A DNA stretch of 64,000 nt from Diphasiastrum complanatum. Taxonomy: Eukaryota; Streptophyta; Lycopodiopsida; Lycopodiales; Lycopodiaceae. Both the position numbers and the translations under genes were made by a program. Below the pieces are notes generated by a model that ran no database searches, was not told where the DNA came from, and saw nothing but the letters and a program-made list of their open reading frames with translations. Below are positions 1 to 12,100 of this stretch, one piece after another. Within the stretch, counting starts at the first letter, position 1; every line of letters starts with the position of its first letter. The DNA lies in contig CM055103.1 of NCBI GenBank assembly GCA_029204225.1, forward strand, positions 53,299,538 through 53,363,537. Reading direction: 5' to 3'.

Positions 1-840
1 ACATTAATGGAGGTAGGATAAACTTAACAGCTTTACTCTACATTATTCTACTGACATAGAATTTTCTCATATAACATACACATGGAACAAGTTCGCTTTT
101 GCATGGGATCAGAGCAATAAAAGTACAATTTTTATAAACTACACATATGGAAAGAAAAGTATTGCATTCATCAAAGCACTGCAGACAATAAAGTAGAAGG
201 CATAATAACAACATAATAATCATTTGATCGAGAACAACCGAACTTCAGAAGAAACATGATAAGAGTGCTTCTAAGAGTATAACAACTTTCCAGAGAATGA
301 AATCATGTTAACATATAAAAATTCGTGCATGCCATTGGTTTCATTCTGCGAAAAGCAAATATGTTTAGCTAAACACTTGCCAACACCTTACTGATTTGAG
401 TATGAGTAATCGAGAAAGCGCTTCAAGGGCACATTGATAGTCTATGTTTGTCTTCCATAAAGACAACAATAAGACAAATGACCGTGGAGGCACATTGATA
501 GTCTATGTTTCTCTTCCATAAAGCAACATTAAGACAAATCAGACAACGAAATTCTAGAGGGAAACTACTTGAAAGTGTCTATTGAGGTATCTCTCTCTTT
601 TTTTTCATAGACGTATGCACAGAATCACCCTCCATGTCTCATATAAGTCAAACATGACCAAACAATTGATTAGATCTTTTATTTACAAGCCTTGAAGCCC
701 GACGTCACATTCAAGCACAAGGGGGTGATGCTTTGGAGCAGATTTTAGTACTGGTTGGTTTTTGCAAACCTTCTAGCTATTAGCCAACAAGATCAATGAC
801 AGCATTTTAAAGGTGATCTGTTTGTTAGATAATATTCTTG
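1..840. other. Non-coding stretch at left edge
   Basis: No reading frame here resembles a known protein, and no splice-bounded exon is visible on either strand. It is AT-rich. It could be the far flank or 3' part of a gene lying outside the window, but nothing supports that directly. The only structure seen is a short direct repeat at 428-539. Confidence 0.4.
428..539. repeat. Imperfect ~52-bp tandem direct repeat
   Basis: Two copies, 428-479 and 489-539, share the run from GGCACATTGATAG to AAGACAAAT with a few mismatches and one small gap. They are separated by nine bases. It is a local duplication with no sign of coding. Confidence 0.8.
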
Positions 841-888
841 TAATAGTCTTGTTTGAAATGTTTTTTATAATACGGCCGCATAGTTGCA

Positions 889-938
889 CAGAAACACGTT
901 TCTGGGAAGAAAGAACGTTTCTAGAAACACGTTTCTGG
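889..938. repeat. Cluster of short palindromes (GAAACACGTTTC)
   Basis: An inverted repeat with 7-bp arms CAGAAAC/GTTTCTG around a 2-base centre lies at 889-904. The perfect palindrome GTTTCTAGAAAC lies at 917-928. A second AGAAAC-AC-GTTTCT copy lies at 923-936. The cluster could be the edge of a small DNA transposon or a fold-back repeat; no target duplication was found. Confidence 0.6.
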
Positions 939-1300
939 ATCCAGAATCGCCGGGATACTGCATTGCTTTGGAGGTTATACTAAACTGTGCCTTTCTTAGT
1001 TTTTTCTCAAAGAAACTCATATCTCTATCAATAAAAGATACCAAACAAGGACCCATCATTGGTATTCATAGTTTCCAGCCTCTCATGGGGGCTCCTTTGT
1101 AAAAATGCGGTTGGATACTAGATGTTGTGACAATGGTTCAGATGGGATTTAAACGATTAATTCAACTTGTTTGAACATCGATGTCTATAAAGGGAAGATG
1201 AATACATCCAAGTAAGTGGCAGGTGGATTAACCCATGAAGTTGGAGATGATTAGCATCACAGATATAATGATTAGTGTCATAGATGTAGTGAAGACTCAC

Positions 1301-1433
1301 TTAAATCACGTACAGTGCCTCGAACGCAGTAGCCACGCTCCAGCAGGCACTTCACCAGCCATGAGGCAAAGTAGCCTGTCGCTCCTGTCACACATACGGT
1401 GCCCCTCATCACTGATTCACTTCCCACTTCCAT
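1301..1433 (-). pseudogene. Orphan first exon of a DFR/CCR-like NADP-dependent reductase
   Basis: Read on the minus strand from the ATG at 1433, this gives 44 residues with the nucleotide-binding start of extended short-chain dehydrogenases: [14 protein letters not shown] (residues ~14-27), then [13 protein letters not shown]. This glycine-rich strand-turn-helix and the R of VRxTVRD are typical of dihydroflavonol reductase, anthocyanidin reductase and cinnamoyl-CoA reductase relatives, which use NADPH. A GTGAGT donor follows directly at 1300-1295, which is where the first exon ends in this family. I could not find a second exon in the 1.3 kb remaining downstream. Either the next exon is beyond the window or this is a stranded exon from a broken or captured gene. 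Family assignment is firm at the superfamily level; the substrate cannot be told. Confidence 0.7.
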
Positions 1434-4202
1434 CTCCGGATCTGCTCCACCAAACTGATTGCTAACAGCAAATTAAATGGCATGCATATGTACCACCCCA
1501 AGACAAACCGCAAATTTCAGTGTGAGCCACTTCCATATTATATTATTATTATTGTGTTAGATGCATTCACAATTTCAAGTCCCAAATTTGACAAACTTGC
1601 ATCTCAGATATGACACATCGTTTGACAATTTGAGAGTTTTGATGGACCGGAAATTGTGACTCTAACTTTCAACAACCCAATAGCACAAGTGTCACACTCG
1701 GAGTTACGTGATGCAACACAACTCTTTTTCCAATTTAGGTACATGTATTGAGCTCCTAGCTAGCTATAGTCCCATTGACGCGATGTGACTATAGTCCTAT
1801 TGACTTTAATCTTCTTGTATGATCATGCGTTTTCTCATCATTTTTAGCAGGGATAATTATTGACTTGATGGGTACTACGACAGAGTCACAATCGGAGAGT
1901 TACGTGGTGCAACACAATTCTTTTTCCAATCACGTACATACGTCACTCCTAATCTCATTAACGAGTTGTCGGACTTGTGTTTTTTTGCTTGCCCCAAAGT
2001 TATAAGGCTTCAATCATTCCTACTTTTTTGCATTTTTCAGCTCAAATTTCTTTTATTGGGCTTTAGCATGGTTTTAAGGCACTTCGTGTTCCTATCGGTT
2101 TTCCTAAGTACGTCACTCATTTATGTAGGATGCTTTGGATGGACTTGGCATCATTGGCCGATTTCTACCTCCCTTATTGTTGAAATTCTAAATGAGGTGG
2201 AAAACACTCTTTATTCAATAACTTGACTTTTAGTCCTCTAATCGATTTAATCCCATGATGGCCTAAAACTTACTTTCATTTCTATCTATTCAATGAAATA
2301 ATGATGGGTTGGACTTACACACACAAGGTGCCAAATCCCTCACACTTATCCAACTGATCTTAGGTATGTTTTATGGTGTACGGCCAAGTGCCCAACATGG
2401 CCACTCAAGTCCACTCTAAAAACCTTCACCTTACATTTTCAATTATCAGTTCATGAGGTTGAAATTTAAATACAATCTTATGTTTGATTTTGAATTGTGT
2501 TTGTAGAGCATGCATTGTCGGCGACATTATGTTCATGAAGACTACGAACTCACTTACAAAAAAGGCTTTGGAGTGTTGGTGGACTTTTTGGTTGGCACAA
2601 GGAGAGAGCATCCTTTAGCAATACCTTGGATTTTTTAGTCATTAGCCACTTTAGATTGAAAGTCCAACAACATGTTTCATGACTCATTTGCTATTTCATT
2701 TGTTGTTAAACATTATTGCGATTTTATTATCAACTTATTTTGCTTTATATCTTCTTTCATTTTTCTATTTTCAAAGTTTTGTTGACTATTTTATTTTGTA
2801 TCCAACACTTATTTTGGTTTTGAATCCAAAAGCAAGTTATTAGTCTTATCCAATAACTATCTTCGTTCGCTATTTTATTGCTAACATTTGCAATCTAGTA
2901 ACATTTTATATGGAATAGTTCTCTTCATTACCATATTATTTTGCAAAGCCATAGTTTCATCAGCTCTAATCTATTAAAAACTGCTCTCTCAAATATCATT
3001 GTTGTCTTTGGGGTGATGTACATGCATGGGGTGGATGTTGGGGAGACCACATGAGTCAGAGTAGATCCTTGTTGAGAATCTTTAGTCCTAGTTCAAGTAG
3101 AGTAAAAAAAGAAATTATGAATCAAATATGATATGAACTTTAAAATATATTCATGGAAAAGAATATTATATACAAAAAAAATTTCACTACCCATTTCATT
3201 TTGTATTATGTACATAATATTGTTCCTTCTTGATAGAGAATGCAATGGTAGTTTCAAATTGCTACATTTTAGCTTTTATTATCTTATACATATTAGAATA
3301 ATAGAAAGCTTTAGAAGAAACCTCACATAGAGAAGAAACATAAAAAGAGTGTTCGAGCTCTAATCCATCTCCACAAGTTCTAGGAACTTTGGAGAGTTGG
3401 AGAAATGATGAGAGCTCATTTGAATCTTTCTATGATTCGATATAAATTGCAAGACATGCTATTGTATTGTATGATTTGGTTGTTTTTAAGAAATGCTAAA
3501 TGATTACAACTACCAAAGTTCTTTAGAAAATTAACAAAAAAGTGTCTCACATATTTTCAGAAGAAGATCGTAATCATAGCACAAAATGTACATAGGAAGC
3601 AAAAATCAAAACAAAGCCATAAACTCTACACAACAATATCTAGAAAGTAGAATAATGTAGCAAACTATCTAAAGCAAAATGCATAAAGTGGAACGAATTA
3701 TAGCATAATACATAGAGTGTACCAAAAGCTTGTAATCGTTGTAGTATAATCGGTATACCAACAGCTTGTATCCACTATACAGAAAGTAGATTCATTGTTG
3801 TATGCAAGTAGAAATTAACATACAAGAGAAAGAAAAAAGGTAAATATTTTTAACACGGTAGGAGCAATGCCAAAAGATCAAGAAGCTGCACTGAAGCCAC
3901 ATAACCAATTTTCACATAATATTTGTAAAATTTCATTGCCAAATGATTTGTGAGTGACCATCTATGCATCGAAAATTGACATATCTAATATATGTGTATA
4001 CATACATAAATATGAGATTCTAGCAATATTGACAACCGATATGTTGAAGTTCATCAACTGATTTTCAATTGCTCTCTATCCATTAAAAAATTAGGAAAAT
4101 GTTTACAATGTTGAGAACTGACATGACGCTAGGGGTATGTCATAATTTTGTTAGACAAATTTAGTTTGCTTTGGTCTTTCTAAAAATTTGTAGAATTTAA
4201 AC
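1434..4202. other. Intergenic, AT-rich, with diverged local repeats
   Basis: No gene supported. A diverged direct repeat of about 48 bp (GTCACACTCGGAGTTACGTG type) occurs near 1690-1737 and 1882-1930, about 190 bp apart. The rest is AT-rich sequence with scattered short frames and no recognisable product. Confidence 0.4.
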
Positions 4203-4631
4203 ATGGCTATAGACTTGACAAAAGTCACAAGGGCAATATTACTTGATTGGAAGATATTGCCTCTGATTATAATTGCTGGTTTGCAATTGTGTGTTGGAGT
4301 TAATCTTACTCCTTCACATCCTAACCGCCTTCCTCATCACTTAAGGAAATCACTCTCTCAAGCATTTTGCAAAAATGAACCAATTTTGCCACAGTTTGCA
4401 GAAATACACGCAAAGTTCCCACAGGAAGAAATGCGAAAGGAACACCGCAAGTCAACGTATGTGGTCACATGCGAAGGAGACTTCACGCTCCGTGCTCAAA
4501 GACATCGCCGAGGCACTGCAAAGAAACCTCAAGTCAACGCTTGCGGTCATCATGCGGTCGTGACCGACCGCATTATCACGCTCCCGAAGGAGATTTCAAG
4601 TACTTGTCTACGTCTTCATGCTTCACGGTAA
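4203..4631 (+). other. Unrecognised open frame, 142 codons
   Basis: An ATG-initiated frame without similarity to any family I know. Its first third contains a hydrophobic stretch (about residues 12-34) and the rest is basic and histidine-rich. There is no splice context or neighbouring gene to support it, and overlapping frames of similar size exist in the same stretch. It is listed only because it is the longest frame in this part; chance is the likeliest explanation. Confidence 0.12.
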
Positions 4632-6700
4632 TAACAGATCTACGGATCTATCATTAGAGTTGTTAATGATCCTTTATACTGTAACATTAGAATAATACAG
4701 GATCACTTGACAGCTATATAAGCAATTGAGCGTTAGAAGAACATAATGATGAAGATCGATCCATGTGTTGGTAGAGATAAAACGACCAAAACTGGTCTCT
4801 GAGTATCTGACTCCTCAGAGTTAGAGATCATTTAGAGAGAGAAAAAGAGTATTCAGAAACATAGCAATCATTTGCTTCTGTAAGTAGGATCTCGCGCACA
4901 CAGGGTGTTCTGATAGGCCACAACGGAAGAAGGTCGTTGCCCTAACATTGTGGAGATTAATCTCAATTAAGGCATATTGTCACTTCCTACACTCGTCGAT
5001 CTGCAACTACAAAGATTACTCTCTATCTAGGCATGTCATTGTTCCTACTTGTCAATTTGTAACTACGAAGATTCAATTGATTGAGATATAATGATGCCCC
5101 TAAATCTTTAGGTTTGTGATTGGTGGATTGATGAATTATGCTGTTTTGAAATCCATCAATTTATGATATGTAACCTATCTCGATCAAATTATATTGTTAA
5201 TCTAAAATCCATTGGTTTGTCACTAGCAAGATTTACCTTAATCAGGGTGTTTTGTGACTCGTAAATTTTCCAACTTGCTATTGGGGAGATGCACCTCATT
5301 GAGGTTTCTCTTTTGTTACACTGTAATTACCTTGATCAAGGTTCATGATGCCTCTTCATATAAAAAATGCAGCAAAATAATCCCATTTGATCCTAGAAAT
5401 GATGGAGAAAGCACCTACTTAAGATCCAATCAAGATCTAGAAGCTAGATTACTAATCAATACATTGATTTCTAGCTTAGCTTGGCTTGAACTCCATGAAT
5501 TAGCTCCAAAATCATGCCAAACTCTTCACACGTGTGAGTGTACGGCCTGCTGCTACATGTGTACTATAACTGCACCTCCAAACTCATCCAATGATCACAA
5601 AAAATAATATGTTAATAACATTCATCAATCAAATCATAGAATCAAACTCGTCAAGAGGGAAAATCTTGATTTTGCTCATTACCTTGATGGAGAACCCATC
5701 ACATATTTATACATTAGTAGCTCGGATCTGAGCATTGTAGGACTTCTTTGTACTTTTCATAACCTAACCCTAACATCTAACCTAATTGATCATTGGATCC
5801 ATCCTAATTAGGGTCTTAGATCTCGAGATCCCTAAACAATGAAAAACATGCTATTTTTGGGTCCTATTTTCTCTCTACCCTATCTAAGCACTCTTTGGCC
5901 TCATTTCAAAAATGCTATCACAATGTAATATGAGGAATGAAGTTTTGGAAAAGCATCTTATGCTATTTGGCACGTGTGGCATCCAATTACATGGCCATTT
6001 TGCCAATTGCAATACATGTGACCAAAATTGGTCAAGCTAGATTGACGACTCTTGACAATGAGCTCAAAAATCTTCACGGACCTAGAGTTCCAATTGACGG
6101 ACTCTAGAGCGAAAGTGATTGAGTAGGACTCTACAGCTAAACTGATTGACTCATTCACATGTACCACTAGGACCTTGCCATCCTATTGTGTGCAAATACA
6201 CCCTCAAATGTGGCCATCTTGATGCATTTGTTATTCATTCACTGATTTTGGCATCAAACAATAAGGAGGGAGCAACATGTATATATGTATGTGGGTATAA
6301 TGAGAGCCCCCTTTAGCTATGTCAGCTATGGCGCTGAGTTTGCCACGACTTCTGGATTTCTGACGATGGATCTAAACACAGCACTATATCTAGATCGGGA
6401 TTATGTGGAGGTGGTGGATTCTGATAGCTTTAGTTTGATGTTCTTTTGAGTTGGAAATATTTACGATCATGGCTCCTTTTCTTTATGGTAGTAAGTTTTT
6501 CCATGTTCATGAATATTTGGAATATTTGATTGTGGAGCGGTATCAGATTTGGGGATTTTGCTAGGCTTCGTTGTTGTGATTGAAGCTCTGTTCGTTTCGT
6601 TTAAAGTGATGCGGTTGCAATGGTTCCTCAGTTTGCATTGCGCAGTCTTCAAAGGAACTGACCGTAGCTTTTCTTGGTTTTGATACGTGTTGTTGAGCGG
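4632..6700. other. Intergenic region without a supported gene
   Basis: No recognisable protein on either strand. The part near 4670-5100 reads like the end of an LTR or a transcribed repeat (TGTTAATGATCC start, TATATAAG near 4716), but no partner copy was found. The 6300-6700 part is less AT-rich and may belong to the promoter or leader of the COQ8 gene that begins at 7265. Confidence 0.3.
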
Positions 6701-6724
6701 TAATTCCAGAGTCTGCTGCATTTG

Positions 6725-7085
6725 AGGACAATTTATAGTATGCTGATAGCTCGGAATCTGCTTCGGTTTGAGGTCTGTTGATAGTTTATTGATGATTCAG
6801 AATCTGCTATAGTTTGAGGCCTGTCGATAGTGTATTGACGGTTCAAAATCTGCTTTTGTTTAGAGGCCTATAATAAATTGATAGTTCGGAAAGTGCTATT
6901 TTTAAAGACCTACTGATAGTTTTCTGATAATTCAGAGTCTGCCATAGTTTAGCCTATTGAATTTGCCATAGTTTGAGGCATGTTGATAGTTTTGTTGACA
7001 TTTCAGAATCTGCCATAGTTTGGGGCCTATTGATAATATGCTGATGGTTCAAATTATGTTTTAGTTTGATGCCTATTGATAGTTG
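6725..7085. repeat. Degenerate ~46-bp minisatellite upstream of the COQ8 gene
   Basis: About seven to eight head-to-tail units of 42-47 bp, each built around GATAGTTT..TTGATG.TTCAGAATCTGC.ATAGTTTGAGGCCTRTT. Complete units start near 6780, 6826, 6915, 6984 and 7031; one (near 6959) is a partial unit. Copies differ by scattered substitutions and small indels. The array ends 180 bp before the start codon at 7265. A CTTTCAG acceptor-like site follows at about 7233-7239, so the array may lie in an intron of the 5' untranslated region rather than in the promoter. Confidence 0.8.
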
Positions 7086-7264
7086 TAAAGCATAGAGTTG
7101 ACAGAAATCCGGGATACATTTCATCAAAACGACTTTTCTTCCGAAGTCGTACATTTCTGGCCATGATATGGATCATGTAGCAACTCGACTTGCTGAATTC
7201 AATCAAAGATTCAGAGTTTAGATAATTTGGTCTTTCAGCAGAAGGTGTATTCTGAGGTTTAACT

Positions 7265-8076
7265 ATGTCTCGGTTTCAAGATCTTGCGAGAGTAACCGTA
7301 GGCCTGGCGCTTGTAGCAAAGGAGTCCCTGGAAATAGCTCCATCATTGATGAGGCTTAAGGCGGGTGACTTTGAAGGATCTGCGGCATTAGCTGCTAGAA
7401 GAATTCTAAACGCTGTTACGGATTCTGCCGGACTTAGCCGTGGACGCGCACACAAATTCAAAGCAAAAGATATGGAGGAAGTTAATTCTGGCATCACGCG
7501 ATCAAACCAAACAGCGTCCAAAGGTTCACGTGAAGAGATCAAGTCAATTGGCTCATCCCTCGTTGAAAATTTTTCCACGACACTGCCGGAGCGATCGATT
7601 TCCGTGGCTTCGACTTTTAATCACATATTACCCTTGCCTGTCGGAGGCAATGGAGACACATTAGATCCAGCTTTAACTGAAGCCAGTGACATTTCTAACT
7701 TAAACAGCTTATCTTCAAAGCAGGGTATCACTGGTGATCCTCGACAAGATCTCGTTTCAGAAGATGAAGAAATCACAAACGAAAGACTGCTTTCTAAGAA
7801 TCAGGCAGAAAAATTGGAGGAAAAACCTACTGTAACTAAACCCGTGGGACATAGTCTGGGTCACCTGAGTGATGACATTGCAAAGGAGTCCACCTTAGAG
7901 CCTGATTTCACAGCTAGTGGTCATGAGGAATCTGGTGACAGTAAGACCGAAGCAAACTCGCCTTTCGTCGCAGTCAAACCTAGCACAATCATGGATTCGA
8001 GTGTCCAGTTTTCATTGAAGAAGCGAAAAACTAGAGAAAGACGTGTGCCTTCGACTCCTTTTGGTCGAGTGATGGG
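7265..8076 (+). CDS. COQ8: COQ8 exon 1 (residues 1-271, N-terminal extension)
   Basis: Begins at the first ATG after an upstream acceptor-like CTTTCAG. It encodes [20 protein letters not shown] and a long Ser/Asp/Glu-rich stretch likely to be disordered. It ends in the conserved basic segment [20 protein letters not shown] (residues 252-271). The GTGAGT donor at 8077 splits the Gly271 codon after its second base. Confidence 0.92.
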
Positions 8077-9055
8077 GTGAGTATATCTTCCCATATTTGT
8101 GTAATCTAGAAGAATATCGTTCCTATATTTTTGTAATCTAGGTAACAGTACTATAAGCTAAGGACGAGAAGAAGTTGAGCATAAGGACTTGGTACCGATT
8201 CATATCTTATAATATATTAGGGCAGTCTACACTGAATAATTATTCGTGATGAGATTGTGATGAACTGGTAGTATGGTACTCAAAGAAGCTGAAGCGGATC
8301 TCTCTTTCTCTATAAGTTGCTGATGGAATTAGAGAGTCCAGGGATGAAGCTGTACAAGCCTTTCTCAATGAGTTCTTTCGCCGCAACAATGAATTTTAGA
8401 ATTATAATCTGACAAAATCATTCATGTTTGCTTTACGCAAGGTTTTTTACATAAAATTGTCTGACTATCTAAACTGGACGTATAATCAATTCACATGATC
8501 AAACTGTTTAGAACTGTAGCTCATGGAAACAGTGCCAATCAGATTTTCAATCCCTATTATCAGAGTGCCAAGCTGATGATTTGTTGCAGAGTTGTCTTTT
8601 TGACATAATTGACTTTAAACTTTCAGTGGTTTCATTTGGCAGGTTTGCAGGACTAGGTGCAGGGCTTGCATGGGGATCTTTGCAGGAGTCTGTTAGAAAG
8701 GCATGGGGGGGACAGAAAGAGTCAGAAGTTGGTCAGTCAATCCTGTCACCCTTCTTGAGTGAGAAGAATGCTGAGCGGTTGGCGCTTGGTCTATGCCGAA
8801 TGCGAGGAGCTGCTCTCAAACTAGGACAAATGCTTAGCATTCAGGATGAATCTCTTGTCCCACCTCAGGTTTAGTTTCTTGGATTGTGGCCTGAATAAAT
8901 GCGTTTTGCAGTGCGTTTCACGAAAATCTATATTTTGATAGGAATTATTTTCAACTGTCAAAGTCCAAAATGTTGTGGTTCAGTGATGGGTGGAGTAGCT
9001 GTAAAACTGCAAGTCAAGTAACAAGTAACCACTGGGTAGGGCAGTCTACAGAATC

Positions 9056-9133
<78 letters not shown>

Positions 9134-12100
9134 GCTTCATTACTGTCTTTTTGTTGCCCCTAAGCATGTGCTATATGGGTGAGTGCCTGATCATCTTTTA
9201 GTATGTATACATCGTGTAGAAAAATGGTAATGACATTCTTGGCATGTTTATGGTTGGGTGAGGACTGGGTGCCAGATGATATAAGGTCTTGGATGTGAAC
9301 TTGTAAACATTACTCATCCATTTATTGTTGTTTTATAAGGTGTTTGATATGGATTCAAGTCGCACACATGATTGGAAATTGGATCGCTTCTATAGAGTGT
9401 ATATTGTATGCTACGATCTAACTTAGGTGATATTTCTGATCAAAGACCAGAGAAACTTGTGTCCCATTCCACCAACATGAATCCCTTCTATATCAGCAGC
9501 TCTACGTGACTAAATTCTAGGCATAGCACATGCACACATCCTTCATCCTTTATAGTTAATGATGGCATTAGAGATTTTCTGTGCCTATCCATGTACGTAT
9601 TATATCAGTCAAGTTGCAAAATTGAAAACACTTGGTTCATGCCATAGGTAGATGTGAGTTTTAATCTGAATACTTCCTCGAAGCATATGCCTACAATATG
9701 ATCTCCTTGTAAGCGATCGATTCTCTCAGCTCAATAACCTAAGTTGGGACAATCTACTACTTTCGGAAAATCAAGGCTCAATACTCAAGTAACTAGGCTG
9801 GCCCAATAATGTAAAATTGCCCTTAATTTCTACCCCCCTACATGTAGCATAACAGATACTTTGTAACTTATGGTTAGAATCCTCAAGTATGCTATGAGGA
9901 AGGTGTCCACCTTCTCTGAAATTGATCTCAGATCCAGATGTGATGAGATATGTACCTTTACTAATGGACCACCCACATTTCAAAAGATCATGCACGACGT
10001 ATTGAAATTTTTACTTGGCTCTATGCCAAACAGTCTGAATGTTCCTTTTCAATTACTGAAATAGAGTTTCTAGGGTTACTAAGGTTTATGGCATTGTTCG
10101 TCCTGACCTATCCAAAGTTCAGTCCATCCTTTTTTGGCCTATTCCTACTGATCCTCACAATGTTCATCTATTTCTTGTGTTGGCCACACACTTGAGGAAA
10201 TCTATCACTCATCTTGCTTCAGTTGCGTCACCCATTACAATGTGGCTGGTCCATTTTTAGTCATCGTTGATCCACCTTTCCTTTCTTTAATGGTTAACAT
10301 ATTTGAAGTTCAAGAAGCACATGTAGAGTTGAGTTTCATCAAACTTTGCTATTTTTCACCCATTACAATGTGGCTGGTCCATTTTTAGTCATCGTTGATC
10401 CACCTTTCCTTTCTTTAATGGTTAACATATTTGAAGTTCAAGAAGCACATGTAGAGTTGAGTTTCATCAAACTTTGCTATTTTTCCTAGTAAGCCAAATC
10501 CTAACATTATATCTAGCTTTGTCAATTGACTCAAATTCTATGTACCAAATCAACTGCTATAGTGATATGTTGGTTAATATAGTGTTCTCAATTGATTCGA
10601 TTTTTACTTACCAAATCAACTGATACAGTGCTATGTTAAAAGAACTATGTTGGCTGGTCCATGATTTAAAATCTAGAAAGTGACCTGATTGCCTGGTGGG
10701 TTTCTAGAATTTAGATTGACCTTACAACATTCTTCTAGAAGTACTTGACCCAAAGATCACTAAAAATAAGGACTCTTTTCTTCAAACCTTATCTTCAAAC
10801 TGGATACTACACAATCACTACTGCAAGTTTTACCTGTGCCGCTCTTAGAGTCAAATTTTTGTATCTATTGAAGATGCTGTCAAAGTAAAAGTGCAGCAAA
10901 AAATGTTCTTTTTATTAGTGATCATTGATCCACTGTTCCTTTCTTTAATGGTTGACATGTTTGAAATTCAAGATTTTCATGTAGAGTTAAGTTTCATCAA
11001 CTCTTTCTATTTTTCCTAGAAAGCCAATTCCCCAGTCCTAACATCATATTCTAGATCTGTCAATCGATTCAAATTTTACATTCCAAATTGGCCAGGACTT
11101 TTACTTCACTTTTGATGCTTTACCTTGTAGAGAGAATGCAGTATATGCTATGTTTTAGTTATAAGTTTCCTTTCTTGATTCAAATGGTGAGTTGAAATGC
11201 TAAAGAGTGTGAAATGTTTCAAAGTCCTTCAACTATGTTCTTGGCTTACCTTCAGGTACTACAAGCGCTTGAAATAGTTAGACAAGGTGCTGATGTGATG
11301 CCAAAGCGGCAACTATATCGAGTTTTGGCATCTCAACTTGGCCCAGATTGGCGAGCTCAGCTAGAAAGCTTTGAAGATGAACCGTTGGCATCTGCAAGCA
11401 TAGGTCAGGTAGTGAAACTCTAGTTTTTTTCAGTCATGTCTGAAGATTAGCCTGACAAATTACTCTGTTGGTTCAGTGCCTGTTGGGTTTTTTGTTTGGT
11501 CATTTTATTTTCAATGCAATGATTTAGTTCAAGGAATTTGCACAGACATTGCAGATTTGAGGTGGCATATTTATTTGGGTAATCTGTATGTACAAATGTG
11601 GGACCTCAGATGGGATCTTATTATATTCAGTGAAATCCCTGATTAAGTGGGGCTTGTGACAAGGGAAATTAGTGAGGTGTAGTACATAGTTGACACTATA
11701 GTTGTGCCACAGTGGGACAATTCTGTGGTCTTTTGAGAAAACTTTGAGCATCTAAAAGTATCGCTGCAGAAAATTCACGATGTAATATTTTACAATGTTA
11801 CACAACAATGTAAATTTATGATTTCTCAGGACTTTTCACTTGGATTTACCTAGTCAAAGTTTGAAAGTCCATTTATTGCATTGCAGTGTTCTCAAGTTTA
11901 GTACCACACCTTTTGTTGTTTAACCTTTAATGTCTCAAAAGCTTGCTCATATTAGTAGTTTACGTCATGGTGAGGAAAAATCTACAAGACATTATCCTTG
12001 AAGACTTCTGTATGCTATTTTCTCGTGCTTATTTTTTCTGTTTGACCAAGAATAGCAATTGAACAGTTTTACAGGTTTAAATCTTTCGTAGTGTAGACCA

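Larger units (their letters stand above)
8869..11255 (+). other. COQ8 intron 2, repeat-rich
   Basis: A 2.4-kb intron with a GT donor and an AG acceptor. It holds a GA microsatellite (9058-9134), a perfect 128-bp tandem duplication (10229-10484) and a diverged third copy near 10915-11060. I see no coding sequence in it. Confidence 0.85.

Noticed and set aside
4203-4631. 142-codon frame as a real gene
   Set aside because: No family resemblance, overlapping frames of similar quality, no splice or promoter context. Kept only as a very low-confidence entry.
4672-5100. Solo LTR
   Set aside because: TGTTAATG start and a TATA-like stretch are suggestive, but there is no second copy, target duplication or clear end.
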